From Flavihumibacter sp. (GTDB lineage Bacteria; Bacteroidota; Bacteroidia; Chitinophagales; Chitinophagaceae), in NCBI GenBank assembly GCA_025455285.1, contig JALOMU010000134.1, positions 1 through 5,801 of the forward strand: DNA of 5,801 nt. Direction: 5' to 3'. Positions 1 through 5,801 of this stretch are shown here, one piece after another. Numbering within the stretch: position 1 is the first letter of the stretch; the number at the start of each line of letters is the position of its first letter. Both the position numbers and the translations under genes were made by a program. The notes beneath the pieces were generated by a model. The model worked only from the letters and a program-made list of their open reading frames with translations. It did not search any database and had not been told where the DNA came from.

Positions 1-1431
1 ACCCTGGTGGCAGCAACCAACAGAAGGCCGCGTGGTTTTAACTGGGAGGACTGGGGCCGCCTGGATGCGCTGGAAGTATTGAGTATTGCAAAGCAACGAT
101 TCCAGCCGGATCCCGCAAAAGTGTATCTGACAGGGCACTCGATGGGAGGTCATGGTACCTGGTTTTTAGGAGCCACCTATCCGGATAAATGGGCGGCGAT
201 TGCACCCTGTGCGGGATATCCTACAATGAAAGGGTATGGTTCAGCAGACGGACTCATTCCAGATTCCAGTGGTAATCTTTATGAGCAGCGATTGCTCAGG
301 GCCAGTAACCAGAGTGATGTAATAAAGCTGGCAACCAATTATAAACATCATGGCGTTTATATTTTCCATGGAGATGATGACCGTACGGTATCGGTTCGGT
401 ATGCACGCCAGATGAGAGAGTTGCTGGGAACCTTCCAGCCTGATTTTGTTCATTATGAGTATCCGGGAGGAAGTCACTGGTTTGGTGATCACAGTGTAGA
501 CTGGAAACCCTTGTTTGATTATTTCCAGTGGCATGAGCGCTTGCCTGACAGCAGTGTAAGCAGTATTGATTTTACAACGGCGCATCCGGGTATATCAGCC
601 AGTTCACGCTGGGCGACCATCCTGCAGCAACAGGAGATCCTGGAGTACAGCAGGATGCAGTTGAATCGTACTCGTGCAAAAGGACTGATCAGTGGAACCA
701 CCACCAATATCAAATTACTGCAACTGGATTTGTCCGATTTTTCAATAGGAACCACTGTGGAAATAAGACTGGACAGTTTCTCTATGGTGAAACATATTGT
801 TGGAACTTCCTCGGATAAAATTGTATTGCAGCGTACAGCATCCGGATGGGAGAAGGGCGTAGCACCAACTGCGGAGCAGAAAGGGCCACATCGGTATGGA
901 ACATTGAAAGAGGCCTTCAACAACCGGATGGTATTGGTGGTTGGAACAGTTGGCAACAAAGAGGAGAATGCCTGGAACTGGAACAAGGCGCGTTATGATG
1001 CGGAGACCTGGTATTACAGAGGTAACGGTGCTGTAGATATTATTACTGATAAGGAATATTCATTGGAAAAATACAAAGACAGGGGAGTGATCCTGATCGG
1101 CAATAAGAGTACCAATGCTGCCTGGAATCTGTTGCTGGATGATTGTCCGATTCAGGTGGAGCGCAACCTGATCACTGCAGGTGAGCAGCGTTGGGAAGGG
1201 GATGATTTAGCTACTTATTTTGTGTGGCCGTTGAAGAACTCTTCCAAAGCATCGGTTGCGGTATTAACCGGTACCGGCATGAAAGGTAACAATGCTGCTT
1301 ATGCGAACCAATACTTTGCGGGAGCCAGTGGATTTCCTGATTACATGATCTTCAGTTTCGATATGCTGAAAGAAGGCGCGAAGCAACTGAAGCTGAGTGG
1401 ATTCTTTGATGAGAACTGGAAGTTGAAATAG
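1..1431 (+). CDS. Secreted prolyl-oligopeptidase-like alpha/beta-hydrolase (esterase/peptidase), 5'-truncated by window edge
   Basis: The reading frame is open from base 1, so this is the C-terminal ~476 residues of a longer protein; the GTG at 7 is not a real start. Numbering from that codon, the nucleophile elbow GHSMGG puts the catalytic Ser at 45 (bases 139-141). The acid is Asp125 in HGDDDRTV (the HGxxDxxV pattern of dienelactone-hydrolase and prolyl-oligopeptidase-type enzymes) and the base is His157 in GGSHWFGDH. The preceding NRRPRGFNWEDWGRLDALEVL is also typical of this hydrolase group. Residues ~185-474 form a second module with a beta-rich linker and motifs such as YRGNGAVDI, GDDLATYFVWP and GFPDYMIFSFD; similar tails occur on large secreted Bacteroidota and Planctomycetes hydrolases. 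The triad is complete, so the enzyme should be active on an ester or peptide bond, but the substrate cannot be read from sequence. A signal peptide would lie upstream, outside the window. The gene is followed by its own terminator. Confidence 0.85.
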   Translation, partial: TLVAATNRRPRGFNWEDWGRLDALEVLSIAKQRFQPDPAKVYLTGHSMGGHGTWFLGATYPDKWAAIAPCAGYPTMKGYGSADGLIPDSSGNLYEQRLLRASNQSDVIKLATNYKHHGVYIFHGDDDRTVSVRYARQMRELLGTFQPDFVHYEYPGGSHWFGDHSVDWKPLFDYFQWHERLPDSSVSSIDFTTAHPGISASSRWATILQQQEILEYSRMQLNRTRAKGLISGTTTNIKLLQLDLSDFSIGTTVEIRLDSFSMVKHIVGTSSDKIVLQRTASGWEKGVAPTAEQKGPHRYGTLKEAFNNRMVLVVGTVGNKEENAWNWNKARYDAETWYYRGNGAVDIITDKEYSLEKYKDRGVILIGNKSTNAAWNLLLDDCPIQVERNLITAGEQRWEGDDLATYFVWPLKNSSKASVAVLTGTGMKGNNAAYANQYFAGASGFPDYMIFSFDMLKEGAKQLKLSGFFDENWKLK

Positions 1432-1452
1432 GATTTAAATAGCTGGATTGGA

Positions 1453-1487
1453 GCCCGTTTGCTGGAAACTGCAGACGGGCTTTTTTT
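1453..1487 (+). terminator. Intrinsic terminator of the alpha/beta-hydrolase gene
   Basis: A 10-bp stem (GCCCGTTTGC at 1453-1462 with GCAGACGGGC at 1471-1480, one T-G wobble) closes an 8-nt loop and is followed at once by seven T residues (1481-1487). It begins 21 bp after the hydrolase stop codon. The T run overlaps the stop codon (1486-1488) of the convergent small membrane-protein gene. Read on the minus strand the hairpin is not followed by a T run, so it should work mainly for the plus-strand gene. Confidence 0.9.
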
Positions 1488-1977
1488 ATAATGCCATATC
1501 GCAAAGGAATATGCGCGAACTGTCAGAACCAAAAAACAAAGTTTGTACTTTTTGAGAGTTAACGCTGTATCGTACTTTAAAAATAGAATCTGAAAGAATT
1601 TCAGGAGTCCACCAGGAGGGTCTGTCTGGAAAAGTATTGGTGATATTTAAAGAGTCCTGATGATTATATGCTGAAACCTCGTATTTTTTTCGTTGTATGA
1701 TTCTTTTCAATTCAGCCGGACAAAGTTCAATTTCCATCCAAATACAGCAATCCAGTATCGGTACCACCTGATCTTTTGTATTATTTATGATAACACAACT
1801 ATCAAGTGGTTTTTCAAAAAGAATCGTGTAAATCTGTTCCGGCGTTTTAGGGCTGGAGTTTTTTATAATTCTGCTGAAATTAGCAGCCATGTTACGGGAT
1901 CCTGTGAATAGTAGTACTGTGGTAATTGCTACAATTGCCAGAACAGCACCTATAAGTATTCTTTTTGTTGAAATCAT
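1486..1977 (-). CDS. Small single-TM protein of unknown function (163 aa)
   Basis: I do not recognise a named family. The chosen start, ATG at 1977, gives an N-terminus MISTKRILIGAV leading into a hydrophobic segment (about residues 6-25) and then a polar ~135-residue domain. That is the pattern of a signal-anchored protein with its body in the periplasm, or of an uncleaved export signal. The frame stays open upstream to 2130, but that extension would add 51 non-hydrophobic residues in front of the anchor and run through the 5' end of the divergent hydrolase gene, so it was rejected. Visible landmarks are PSWWTPE (residues 120-126), a C-terminal pattern TLFFGSDSSRIFLCD, and five cysteines (61, 77, 78, 86, 159). 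The WW-x-PE and C-terminal pattern recall uncharacterised Bacteroidota proteins; this is recollection, not a search result. It is convergent with the alpha/beta-hydrolase and divergent from the beta-lactamase-family gene. Confidence 0.7.
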   Translation of the reverse strand: MISTKRILIGAVLAIVAITTVLLFTGSRNMAANFSRIIKNSSPKTPEQIYTILFEKPLDSCVIINNTKDQVVPILDCCIWMEIELCPAELKRIIQRKKYEVSAYNHQDSLNITNTFPDRPSWWTPEILSDSIFKVRYSVNSQKVQTLFFGSDSSRIFLCDMAL

Positions 1978-2000
1978 TATTGAAACATGTAGATTCGGGA

Positions 2001-3629
2001 ATGAAACTACTGCTTTTATTGGGATTCTTTCCCCTGCAGCTGTTGGCACAATCCAACTTTTCGGATACTGCCCGGCAAATTGAAACAGCATTGAAAACCT
2101 GGTCAAATCCAAACTTGCCCGGTGTGTCAATCGCGATCAGCCGGCATGGACAACTCATCTATGCACAGGCATTCGGTGCTGCTGATTTGGAGCACGATGT
2201 ACTGAATGATACTGCCACCATTTTTGAAGCAGGATCAGTTTCCAAACAGTTTACGGCTGCGGCTATCTTATTGCTGGAGTTGGATGGCAAACTCAGCCAG
2301 CAGGACGATGTACGGAAATACATACCCGAATTACCGGATTATGGATCGGTAATAAAAATATATGATTTGATTCATCATCAGAGTGGTTTGCGAGACTGGG
2401 GATCGGTTGCGGAAGTAGAAGGCTGGGGGCGCGGTTCAAGAGCTCACACAAATGCACATGCGCTGCAGATTATTTGTCGCCAGACAGCACTCAACAACTC
2501 ACCCGGCACTGAATACATATACAGCAATAGCAACTACAATCTGATGACCATCATAGTGGAGCGGGTGGCCAAAACCAGTTTTGCACAATTCTGCAAGGAT
2601 CGCATTTTTATTCCGGCGGGCATGACTCATACCAGTTGGCGGAATGATTTTCGGCAGATTGTAAAAAAACGTGCAATCGCTTATCAGCAAACGCCGATGG
2701 CACTAAAATTGTCTATGCCTTTTGAAGATGCCCATGGAAACGGAGGCTTGCTTACAACCGCCTCAGACCTGGTTAAATGGACTGCGTTTATGCATGGTGG
2801 TAAGTTAGGCGGACAAGCACTGCTGGATCGGCAGTTGGAAAAAGGGCGCTTCAGAAATGGAATCTACCATCCGTATGCGGCTGGTTTGAGGATCAGTAAG
2901 TTTAATGGGCGGGATCAGGTAACGCATAGTGGGGCTACTGCCGGGTATCGGGCCAACCTGGATTACTTCCCCGAATTGGGGTTGTCCATCGCCCTGTTAT
3001 CCAATACCAGTAGTTTTTCTCCGGTACAGATTGCTGAGAAGCTTGCGAGAATATTTGTTCCAGACCAACTCAGGATTTCAGATGCTGAAGAACCGGAAGT
3101 ATATAAAGCAGACCCGGCAGCGCAAAAAAAACTGGCTGGCTGGTATCGCGATGACAGAACAGATGAAGGTATCTTCCTTCAGTCATCTGACAGTACCTTA
3201 TTGATGCCCAATAAGAAGCCGGTTTATGTTGCCGCAGATGGAAAGTTGATGGCAAATGGATACCAGCTTCAATTTGAAAAAACAGGACTAAATAGGATTG
3301 ATTTCGGTCCGCCTGCTGATACCTTGTTGTTCATTAAAGAACCCGCTGCTACCTGGTCGCCGTCTGAATTGAAACAATTTGAAGGGACTTACAGCAGTAT
3401 AGACGCGAACACTACCATACGATTAAAAGTTAGCGGTAATAATTTACAATACATACAGGAACCCGATGCCGCCGTCCAATTTGTTCCAACCTACAAAGAT
3501 GGATTCTCAGCACCTGGATCCAGCATTCGATTTGTAAGAGGAAAAAAAGGAACGATTACCCGTTTTACTTTATCAGTAGGCAGAGCAAGACGGATTTGGT
3601 TTAGTCGTTCAGCCATCCTAAACCAATAA
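2001..3629 (+). CDS. Secreted serine hydrolase, beta-lactamase/PBP4 (class C-like) family, with C-terminal beta-domains
   Basis: This 542-aa protein starts at ATG 2001, which places a clean signal peptide (MKLLLLLGFFPLQLLAQS) at the N-terminus. An in-frame ATG at 1965 would add 12 residues and overlap the divergent gene, so it is less likely. All three signatures of the serine beta-lactamase/DD-peptidase fold (Pfam Beta-lactamase, PF00144) are present: SxxK as Ser79-Val-Ser-Lys82, YxN as Tyr174-Ser-Asn176, and the KTG-equivalent HSG at 309-311. The catalytic domain covers about 25-355. Residues ~375-540 form two tandem beta-rich segments, beginning AGWYRDD and EGTYSSID and ending GRARRIWFSR, like the accessory beta-barrel domains of D-aminopeptidase and Pab87-type enzymes. 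It should act in the periplasm or outside the cell on a D-amino-acid peptide or ester. The family is mixed, so antibiotic resistance should not be inferred; a housekeeping peptidase or esterase role is more likely. The 3' end overlaps the minus-strand membrane-protein gene by 12 bp. Confidence 0.9.
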   Translation: MKLLLLLGFFPLQLLAQSNFSDTARQIETALKTWSNPNLPGVSIAISRHGQLIYAQAFGAADLEHDVLNDTATIFEAGSVSKQFTAAAILLLELDGKLSQQDDVRKYIPELPDYGSVIKIYDLIHHQSGLRDWGSVAEVEGWGRGSRAHTNAHALQIICRQTALNNSPGTEYIYSNSNYNLMTIIVERVAKTSFAQFCKDRIFIPAGMTHTSWRNDFRQIVKKRAIAYQQTPMALKLSMPFEDAHGNGGLLTTASDLVKWTAFMHGGKLGGQALLDRQLEKGRFRNGIYHPYAAGLRISKFNGRDQVTHSGATAGYRANLDYFPELGLSIALLSNTSSFSPVQIAEKLARIFVPDQLRISDAEEPEVYKADPAAQKKLAGWYRDDRTDEGIFLQSSDSTLLMPNKKPVYVAADGKLMANGYQLQFEKTGLNRIDFGPPADTLLFIKEPAATWSPSELKQFEGTYSSIDANTTIRLKVSGNNLQYIQEPDAAVQFVPTYKDGFSAPGSSIRFVRGKKGTITRFTLSVGRARRIWFSRSAILNQ

Positions 3630-4211
3630 TTGCTGTGTTCTGTTTTTGAAACTGATAGCCAGTATCAATAACAGCCATCCAATTGTTGCGTGTACTTCTA
3701 CCAAATAATTGAGCCAACGGTTGTTCGCTGCATGGAGGTTGATAATCATTGCAACTGGTAACCAACATCCAGCGACAAGTGGTAGATATTTTCTCCACCC
3801 TTTTAACGCTCCCGAAAATGCGATACTAATTGTGAGTACGAGTAAGAGTACATTACTTATTGGCCAAAATAAATCAAAAAGGTAAAAATAAGCAGTAGGA
3901 AAACCAGGTATCAACGCGAGTATATTTGAAATAGCAGCCAGCAATAAGGATATCAATAAAACGTAGGTAAGTATATTAGCTAAAAGCGAGGCGCCGGCTA
4001 ATTTGTATCGTCTTATAAATAGAATGGAACATATCCAACCGAAAAGAAATAATACACCAGTGGTTGCAATGATCCACTTTGGTGACTGATACTTTTCCAT
4101 GGTAAAACTAAGGGTAAGACAGGGCGCTCCAACATAGGCGATGATTTTTAGTAATTGATCGGAAGGCCTATGGGTTGGTACTTTAATCTCCCTATTTGTA
4201 GATGTTGACAT
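3618..4211 (-). CDS. Polytopic inner-membrane protein of unknown function (197 aa)
   Basis: The family is not recognised. ATG at 4211 (N-terminus MSTSTNREIKVPTH) was preferred over the in-frame ATG at 4235 because an AGAAGGA sequence sits 6 nt before it. After a ~20-residue polar cytoplasmic-looking tail come hydrophobic stretches at roughly 21-38 (weak), 46-66, 76-101, 112-134, 143-159 and 175-188, so five or six membrane spans. Arg/Lys-rich loops (IRRYK near 67-70, KGWRKY near 137-142, KNRTQQ at the C-terminus) would orient it. No catalytic motif, transporter signature or metal-ligand cluster is evident; His160 and His174 near the last spans are the only conspicuous polar residues there. 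It could be a small sensor or scaffold, but nothing in the sequence decides this. Tail-to-tail overlap with the beta-lactamase-family gene (3618-3629) leaves no room for a terminator between them. Immediately upstream lies the broken LOG-family gene on the same strand. Confidence 0.75.
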   Translation of the reverse strand: MSTSTNREIKVPTHRPSDQLLKIIAYVGAPCLTLSFTMEKYQSPKWIIATTGVLFLFGWICSILFIRRYKLAGASLLANILTYVLLISLLLAAISNILALIPGFPTAYFYLFDLFWPISNVLLLVLTISIAFSGALKGWRKYLPLVAGCWLPVAMIINLHAANNRWLNYLVEVHATIGWLLLILAISFKNRTQQLLV

Positions 4212-4217
4212 CTGAAT

Positions 4218-4224
4218 TCCTTCT
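4218..4224 (-). promoter_or_regulatory. Ribosome binding site deciding the start of the 197-aa membrane protein
   Basis: On the minus strand, AGAAGGA lies 6 nt upstream of the ATG at 4211. It is one of the few Shine-Dalgarno-like sequences in the window, and it favours this ATG over the in-frame one eight codons earlier, which has no comparable signal. It falls inside the frame of that longer alternative, so the assignment is an inference. Confidence 0.5.
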
Positions 4225-4296
4225 GTTTCCAGCAAAGATTCTGGAAAAGGGATATTTGATTTTGATTCTGAATGATAAAAAATATTCTTGATAATT

Positions 4297-4480
4297 TCAC
4301 TTATACAGTTTCACTTGTGATCTGCTTGCCAACTGCAGGAGCTTGATAACTATACGCATTTGCTGATTGATTTCAGCACCCATCAAACCACCCTTTGCAC
4401 CACCGTATACCAGTCCGATTGCTCGTTTAGCAAGCGTCTGCCCCTAAACTTGAGCTACAAAATACGGTTACTCTTTTCAT
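4297..4480 (-). pseudogene. Remnant of a LOG family protein gene (TIGR00730, Rossmann-fold phosphoribohydrolase), frameshifted and truncated
   Basis: From ATG 4480 the minus strand reads MKRVTVFCSSSLGADAC and then stops (4427-4429). In the next frame, from 4443, it reads GQTLAKRAIGLVYGGAKGG and continues LMGA to 4375. Joined, these match the N-terminus of LOG proteins, which normally read like MKxxxVFCGSS, then ~13 residues, then LGxxLAxRxxGLVYGGxxxGLMG. These enzymes cleave nucleoside 5'-monophosphates, such as cytokinin ribotides, to base and ribose phosphate. About 13 codons between the two blocks are missing and the frame is shifted. After GLMGA the similarity ends; the frame runs on without recognisable homology to a stop at 4297-4299. 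The catalytic PGGxGTxxE region and the remaining two thirds of the ~180-200-aa family length are absent, so no functional enzyme can be made. The pattern match is strong for so short a fragment, but it rests on recognition of family motifs, not a database search. Confidence 0.75.
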
Positions 4481-4509
4481 GTTAAGTTTTGAACCGCTAA
4501 TTTAGCTAG

Positions 4510-5580
4510 ATGGCAGACAATCTTGTATTTTTCATCAGTACGATTGGATGGTTCAATGGCTTGCTGTTAAGCGCTTACTTTCTGTTTTTCTATAAAAACA
4601 GGAAGTTATCTGGACTCCTGTTCGGCGCTATGCTGCTGGCCCTGAGTCTGCGGGTAGCCAAGTCCGTGATTTGGTGGTTCAATCCGGAACTCCCGGTTAT
4701 CTGGGTGCAGCTTGGATTGGTGGCCTGCTTGTTTATTGGACCGCTGTTGTATTATTTTCTAAAGGCGGCTACGGATGGAGTAAAAGAAATGCCAGCCAGA
4801 TGGACCTACACTCTTCTTGGATATGCCCTTGTTTCCCTGGTGCTGTTGTTGTTTTTTTCAGCCCGGCCATATATTCCAATTTGGCGGAAATTTATTATCC
4901 CATTTATTTACCTGCAATGGTTCGGGTATATAATTGCCAGTGGTTGGCTGATCCATCCAGTTGTTGCTAAACTTATCAGGAAGGGTGTATCCCTTCAGCC
5001 GAATGAAAAATGGATACTGGGTATTTATGCAGGTAGTCTGTTTACCGCCACTGCTTATTTACTCTCTTATTTCAATATCCGGCTTTCCTATATTGCCGGC
5101 CCCATTAGCTTTTCTTTATTACTGTATTTAAATAGCCTGATCCTGTTGTACCGCAAAAGAACGGATGAGTTGTTCCAGTCGGAGCCAGAAAAATATGCCA
5201 GCAAAAAACTCGATGCGCATTTGGCCAGCGACAGTTTAAAAAAGCTCGAAGAACTAATGATCAGCCAGGAGGTTCATGCCAACCCTGATTTAAAACTGAA
5301 TGACCTGGCTGCCCTGCTGAACCTTTCCGGTCACCAGCTTTCCCAATTACTGAATGAACGGCTCGGGAAAAATTTCAATACCTATATCAATGAATACCGG
5401 ATCCGGCGGGCTTGTGAAATTATTTCGAAGGATCGCAACCTGAAGCTGGAAGCCGTGGGTTATGAAGTTGGTTTCAACTCTAAATCGGCATTCTTCAGTG
5501 CTTTTAAAAAATATACGGGCAAAACCCCGAACCTCTTTAAGCAGGAGCAAATCCAGTCAGTTTCTGGTTCTGATTTATAG
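4510..5580 (+). CDS. Membrane-bound AraC-family transcriptional regulator (7 TM + C-terminal HTH)
   Basis: The 356-aa protein joins an N-terminal membrane domain to a C-terminal AraC/XylS DNA-binding domain. Hydrophobic spans lie at about 5-27, 33-55, 63-85, 99-117, 128-148, 168-189 and 194-214, which would leave the C-terminus in the cytoplasm. A linker rich in Lys and Glu (215-258) follows, then the paired helix-turn-helix region at about 260-345. The first HTH includes LNDLAALLNLSGHQLSQLL; the second includes AVGYEVGFNSKSAFFSAFKK and YTGKTP, the classic AraC signature. This architecture is common in Bacteroidota and is thought to sense an envelope or membrane signal directly; the ligand is unknown. 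ATG 4510 is the only sensible start because the first span begins at once; no clear ribosome binding site precedes it. It diverges from the LOG remnant (ATGs 29 bp apart) and lies 84 bp before a DJ-1/PfpI-like gene start, a plausible target. Confidence 0.93.
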   Translation: MADNLVFFISTIGWFNGLLLSAYFLFFYKNRKLSGLLFGAMLLALSLRVAKSVIWWFNPELPVIWVQLGLVACLFIGPLLYYFLKAATDGVKEMPARWTYTLLGYALVSLVLLLFFSARPYIPIWRKFIIPFIYLQWFGYIIASGWLIHPVVAKLIRKGVSLQPNEKWILGIYAGSLFTATAYLLSYFNIRLSYIAGPISFSLLLYLNSLILLYRKRTDELFQSEPEKYASKKLDAHLASDSLKKLEELMISQEVHANPDLKLNDLAALLNLSGHQLSQLLNERLGKNFNTYINEYRIRRACEIISKDRNLKLEAVGYEVGFNSKSAFFSAFKKYTGKTPNLFKQEQIQSVSGSDL

Positions 5581-5664
5581 ATTTTGACCTGAAAACTGGA
5601 AATCAATACCTCTTTTCGATAGGCAAACCTGATTTTCGAAAGATTATCAAATAAATCTTTTTAC

Positions 5665-5801
5665 ATGAAAATCAAGGTCTTGTTGTTATTTGCCCTGCTT
5701 CGACGAGTACTCACAGGCTTACCTGATTTTTAAAGCAAACGGACTCGAGATTGATGTTGCCAGTCCCAAAGGAGGACCTGCCGAAGCAGATGAATTCAAT
5801 C
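5665..5801 (+). pseudogene. DJ-1/PfpI-like (type 1 glutamine amidotransferase-like) gene, N-terminal part, frameshifted; cut by window edge
   Basis: ATG 5665 opens a short frame, MKIKVLLLFALLRRVLTGLPDF, ending at a TAA. One frame over, from about 5699, the sequence reads FDEYSQAYLIFKANGLEID and continues VASPKGGPAEADEFN to the end of the window with no stop. The helix-strand block ending in V-A-S-P-K-G-G is characteristic of the DJ-1/PfpI superfamily just after the first beta strand. MKIKVLLLFALL fits either that first strand or a signal peptide. The two parts belong together but are out of frame, so there is an indel or a frameshifting deletion near 5690-5702. Many relatives have 15-20 residues between these blocks, which favours a deletion. 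No ATG restarts the second frame; only a TTG at 5690 is available. The nucleophile-elbow Cys and the rest lie beyond the window, so function and true status cannot be settled. Position 84 bp after the AraC-type regulator suggests it was, or is, a regulated partner. Confidence 0.6.

Noticed and set aside
519..986. Minus-strand open frame of 155 codons inside the alpha/beta-hydrolase gene
   Set aside because: It is a shadow of a strongly supported plus-strand coding region with a catalytic triad; its translation has no recognisable domain.
1965..2000. Upstream ATG for the beta-lactamase-family hydrolase
   Set aside because: It adds 12 mostly polar residues before a complete signal peptide and overlaps the opposing gene's start; ATG 2001 is the better fit.
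1693..2083. Two short plus-strand open frames opposite the small TM protein
   Set aside because: Their translations show no domain features and mirror the minus-strand gene and its upstream region.
1978..2130. Extended N-terminus of the minus-strand 163-aa protein (start at 2130 giving 214 aa)
   Set aside because: It would put 51 residues with no signal features before the membrane anchor and overlap the signal-peptide region of the divergent hydrolase. The ATG at 1977 gives a normal anchored N-terminus.
2001..3629. Antibiotic-resistance beta-lactamase
   Set aside because: The fold motifs are present, but the 542-aa length and C-terminal beta-domains fit peptidase or esterase members of the family; there is no mobile-element context.
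4295..4316. Direct repeat TTTCACTT (4295-4302 and 4309-4316) as an operator for the AraC-type regulator
   Set aside because: Only 8 bp each, about 200 bp before the regulator start, and lying in the degenerate tail of the LOG remnant; chance is a sufficient explanation.
4450..4491. Bacteroidota-type promoter before the AraC-type gene (TTG at 4450, TAAGTTTTG at 4483)
   Set aside because: The -7-like box has one base too many against TAnnTTTG and the spacing from the TTG (30 bp) is well above the usual ~19-21 bp.
5612..5642. Imperfect hairpin after the AraC-type gene (AGG-CAAA-CCT core with CTTTTCGA and TCGAAAG arms)
   Set aside because: The stem is interrupted by mismatches and a bulge and is not followed by a T run, so it is not a convincing terminator.

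Overview
The window looks like chromosomal DNA of a Bacteroidota bacterium, most likely of the Chitinophagaceae or a close relative. This is inferred from gene style, not from a marker gene. The clues are signal peptides ending in '..LLAQS', a 7-TM membrane-anchored AraC-type regulator, a secreted prolyl-oligopeptidase-like esterase of a type common in that phylum, moderate GC, and mostly weak or absent Shine-Dalgarno sequences.

Layout. (1) Positions 1-1431 (+) hold the 3' part of a large secreted alpha/beta-hydrolase with an intact Ser-Asp-His triad. It is closed by a strong intrinsic terminator at 1453-1487. (2) Positions 1486-1977 (-) encode a small single-TM protein of unknown function, facing away from (3) a 542-aa secreted serine hydrolase of the beta-lactamase/PBP4 family at 2001-3629 (+). 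The two starts are only 23 bp apart. (4) Positions 3618-4211 (-) encode a polytopic membrane protein of unknown function whose 3' end overlaps the beta-lactamase-family gene tail to tail by 12 bp. (5) Positions 4297-4480 (-) hold a previously hidden remnant of a LOG-family (TIGR00730, cytokinin riboside monophosphate phosphoribohydrolase-like) gene, broken by a frameshifting internal deletion and cut off after the GLMG motif. (6) Positions 4510-5580 (+) encode the 356-aa membrane-bound AraC-family regulator. (7) From 5665 to the window end (+) is the start of a DJ-1/PfpI-like gene that is also out of frame with itself near its N-terminus.

How the parts relate. No multi-gene operon can be demonstrated: strands alternate (+, -, +, -, -, +, +), and only the regulator and the DJ-1/PfpI fragment form a possible co-directional unit. 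The two secreted hydrolases suggest a cell-envelope or degradative setting, but there is no direct link between them. The most notable region is 4297-5801, where an apparently intact regulator lies between two damaged genes. Each carries an out-of-frame lesion close to its start codon. This points to local gene decay, or less likely to sequence or assembly errors. I found no phage, transposase, CRISPR, tRNA or rRNA sequence, and I see no convincing evidence of a new multi-gene system.
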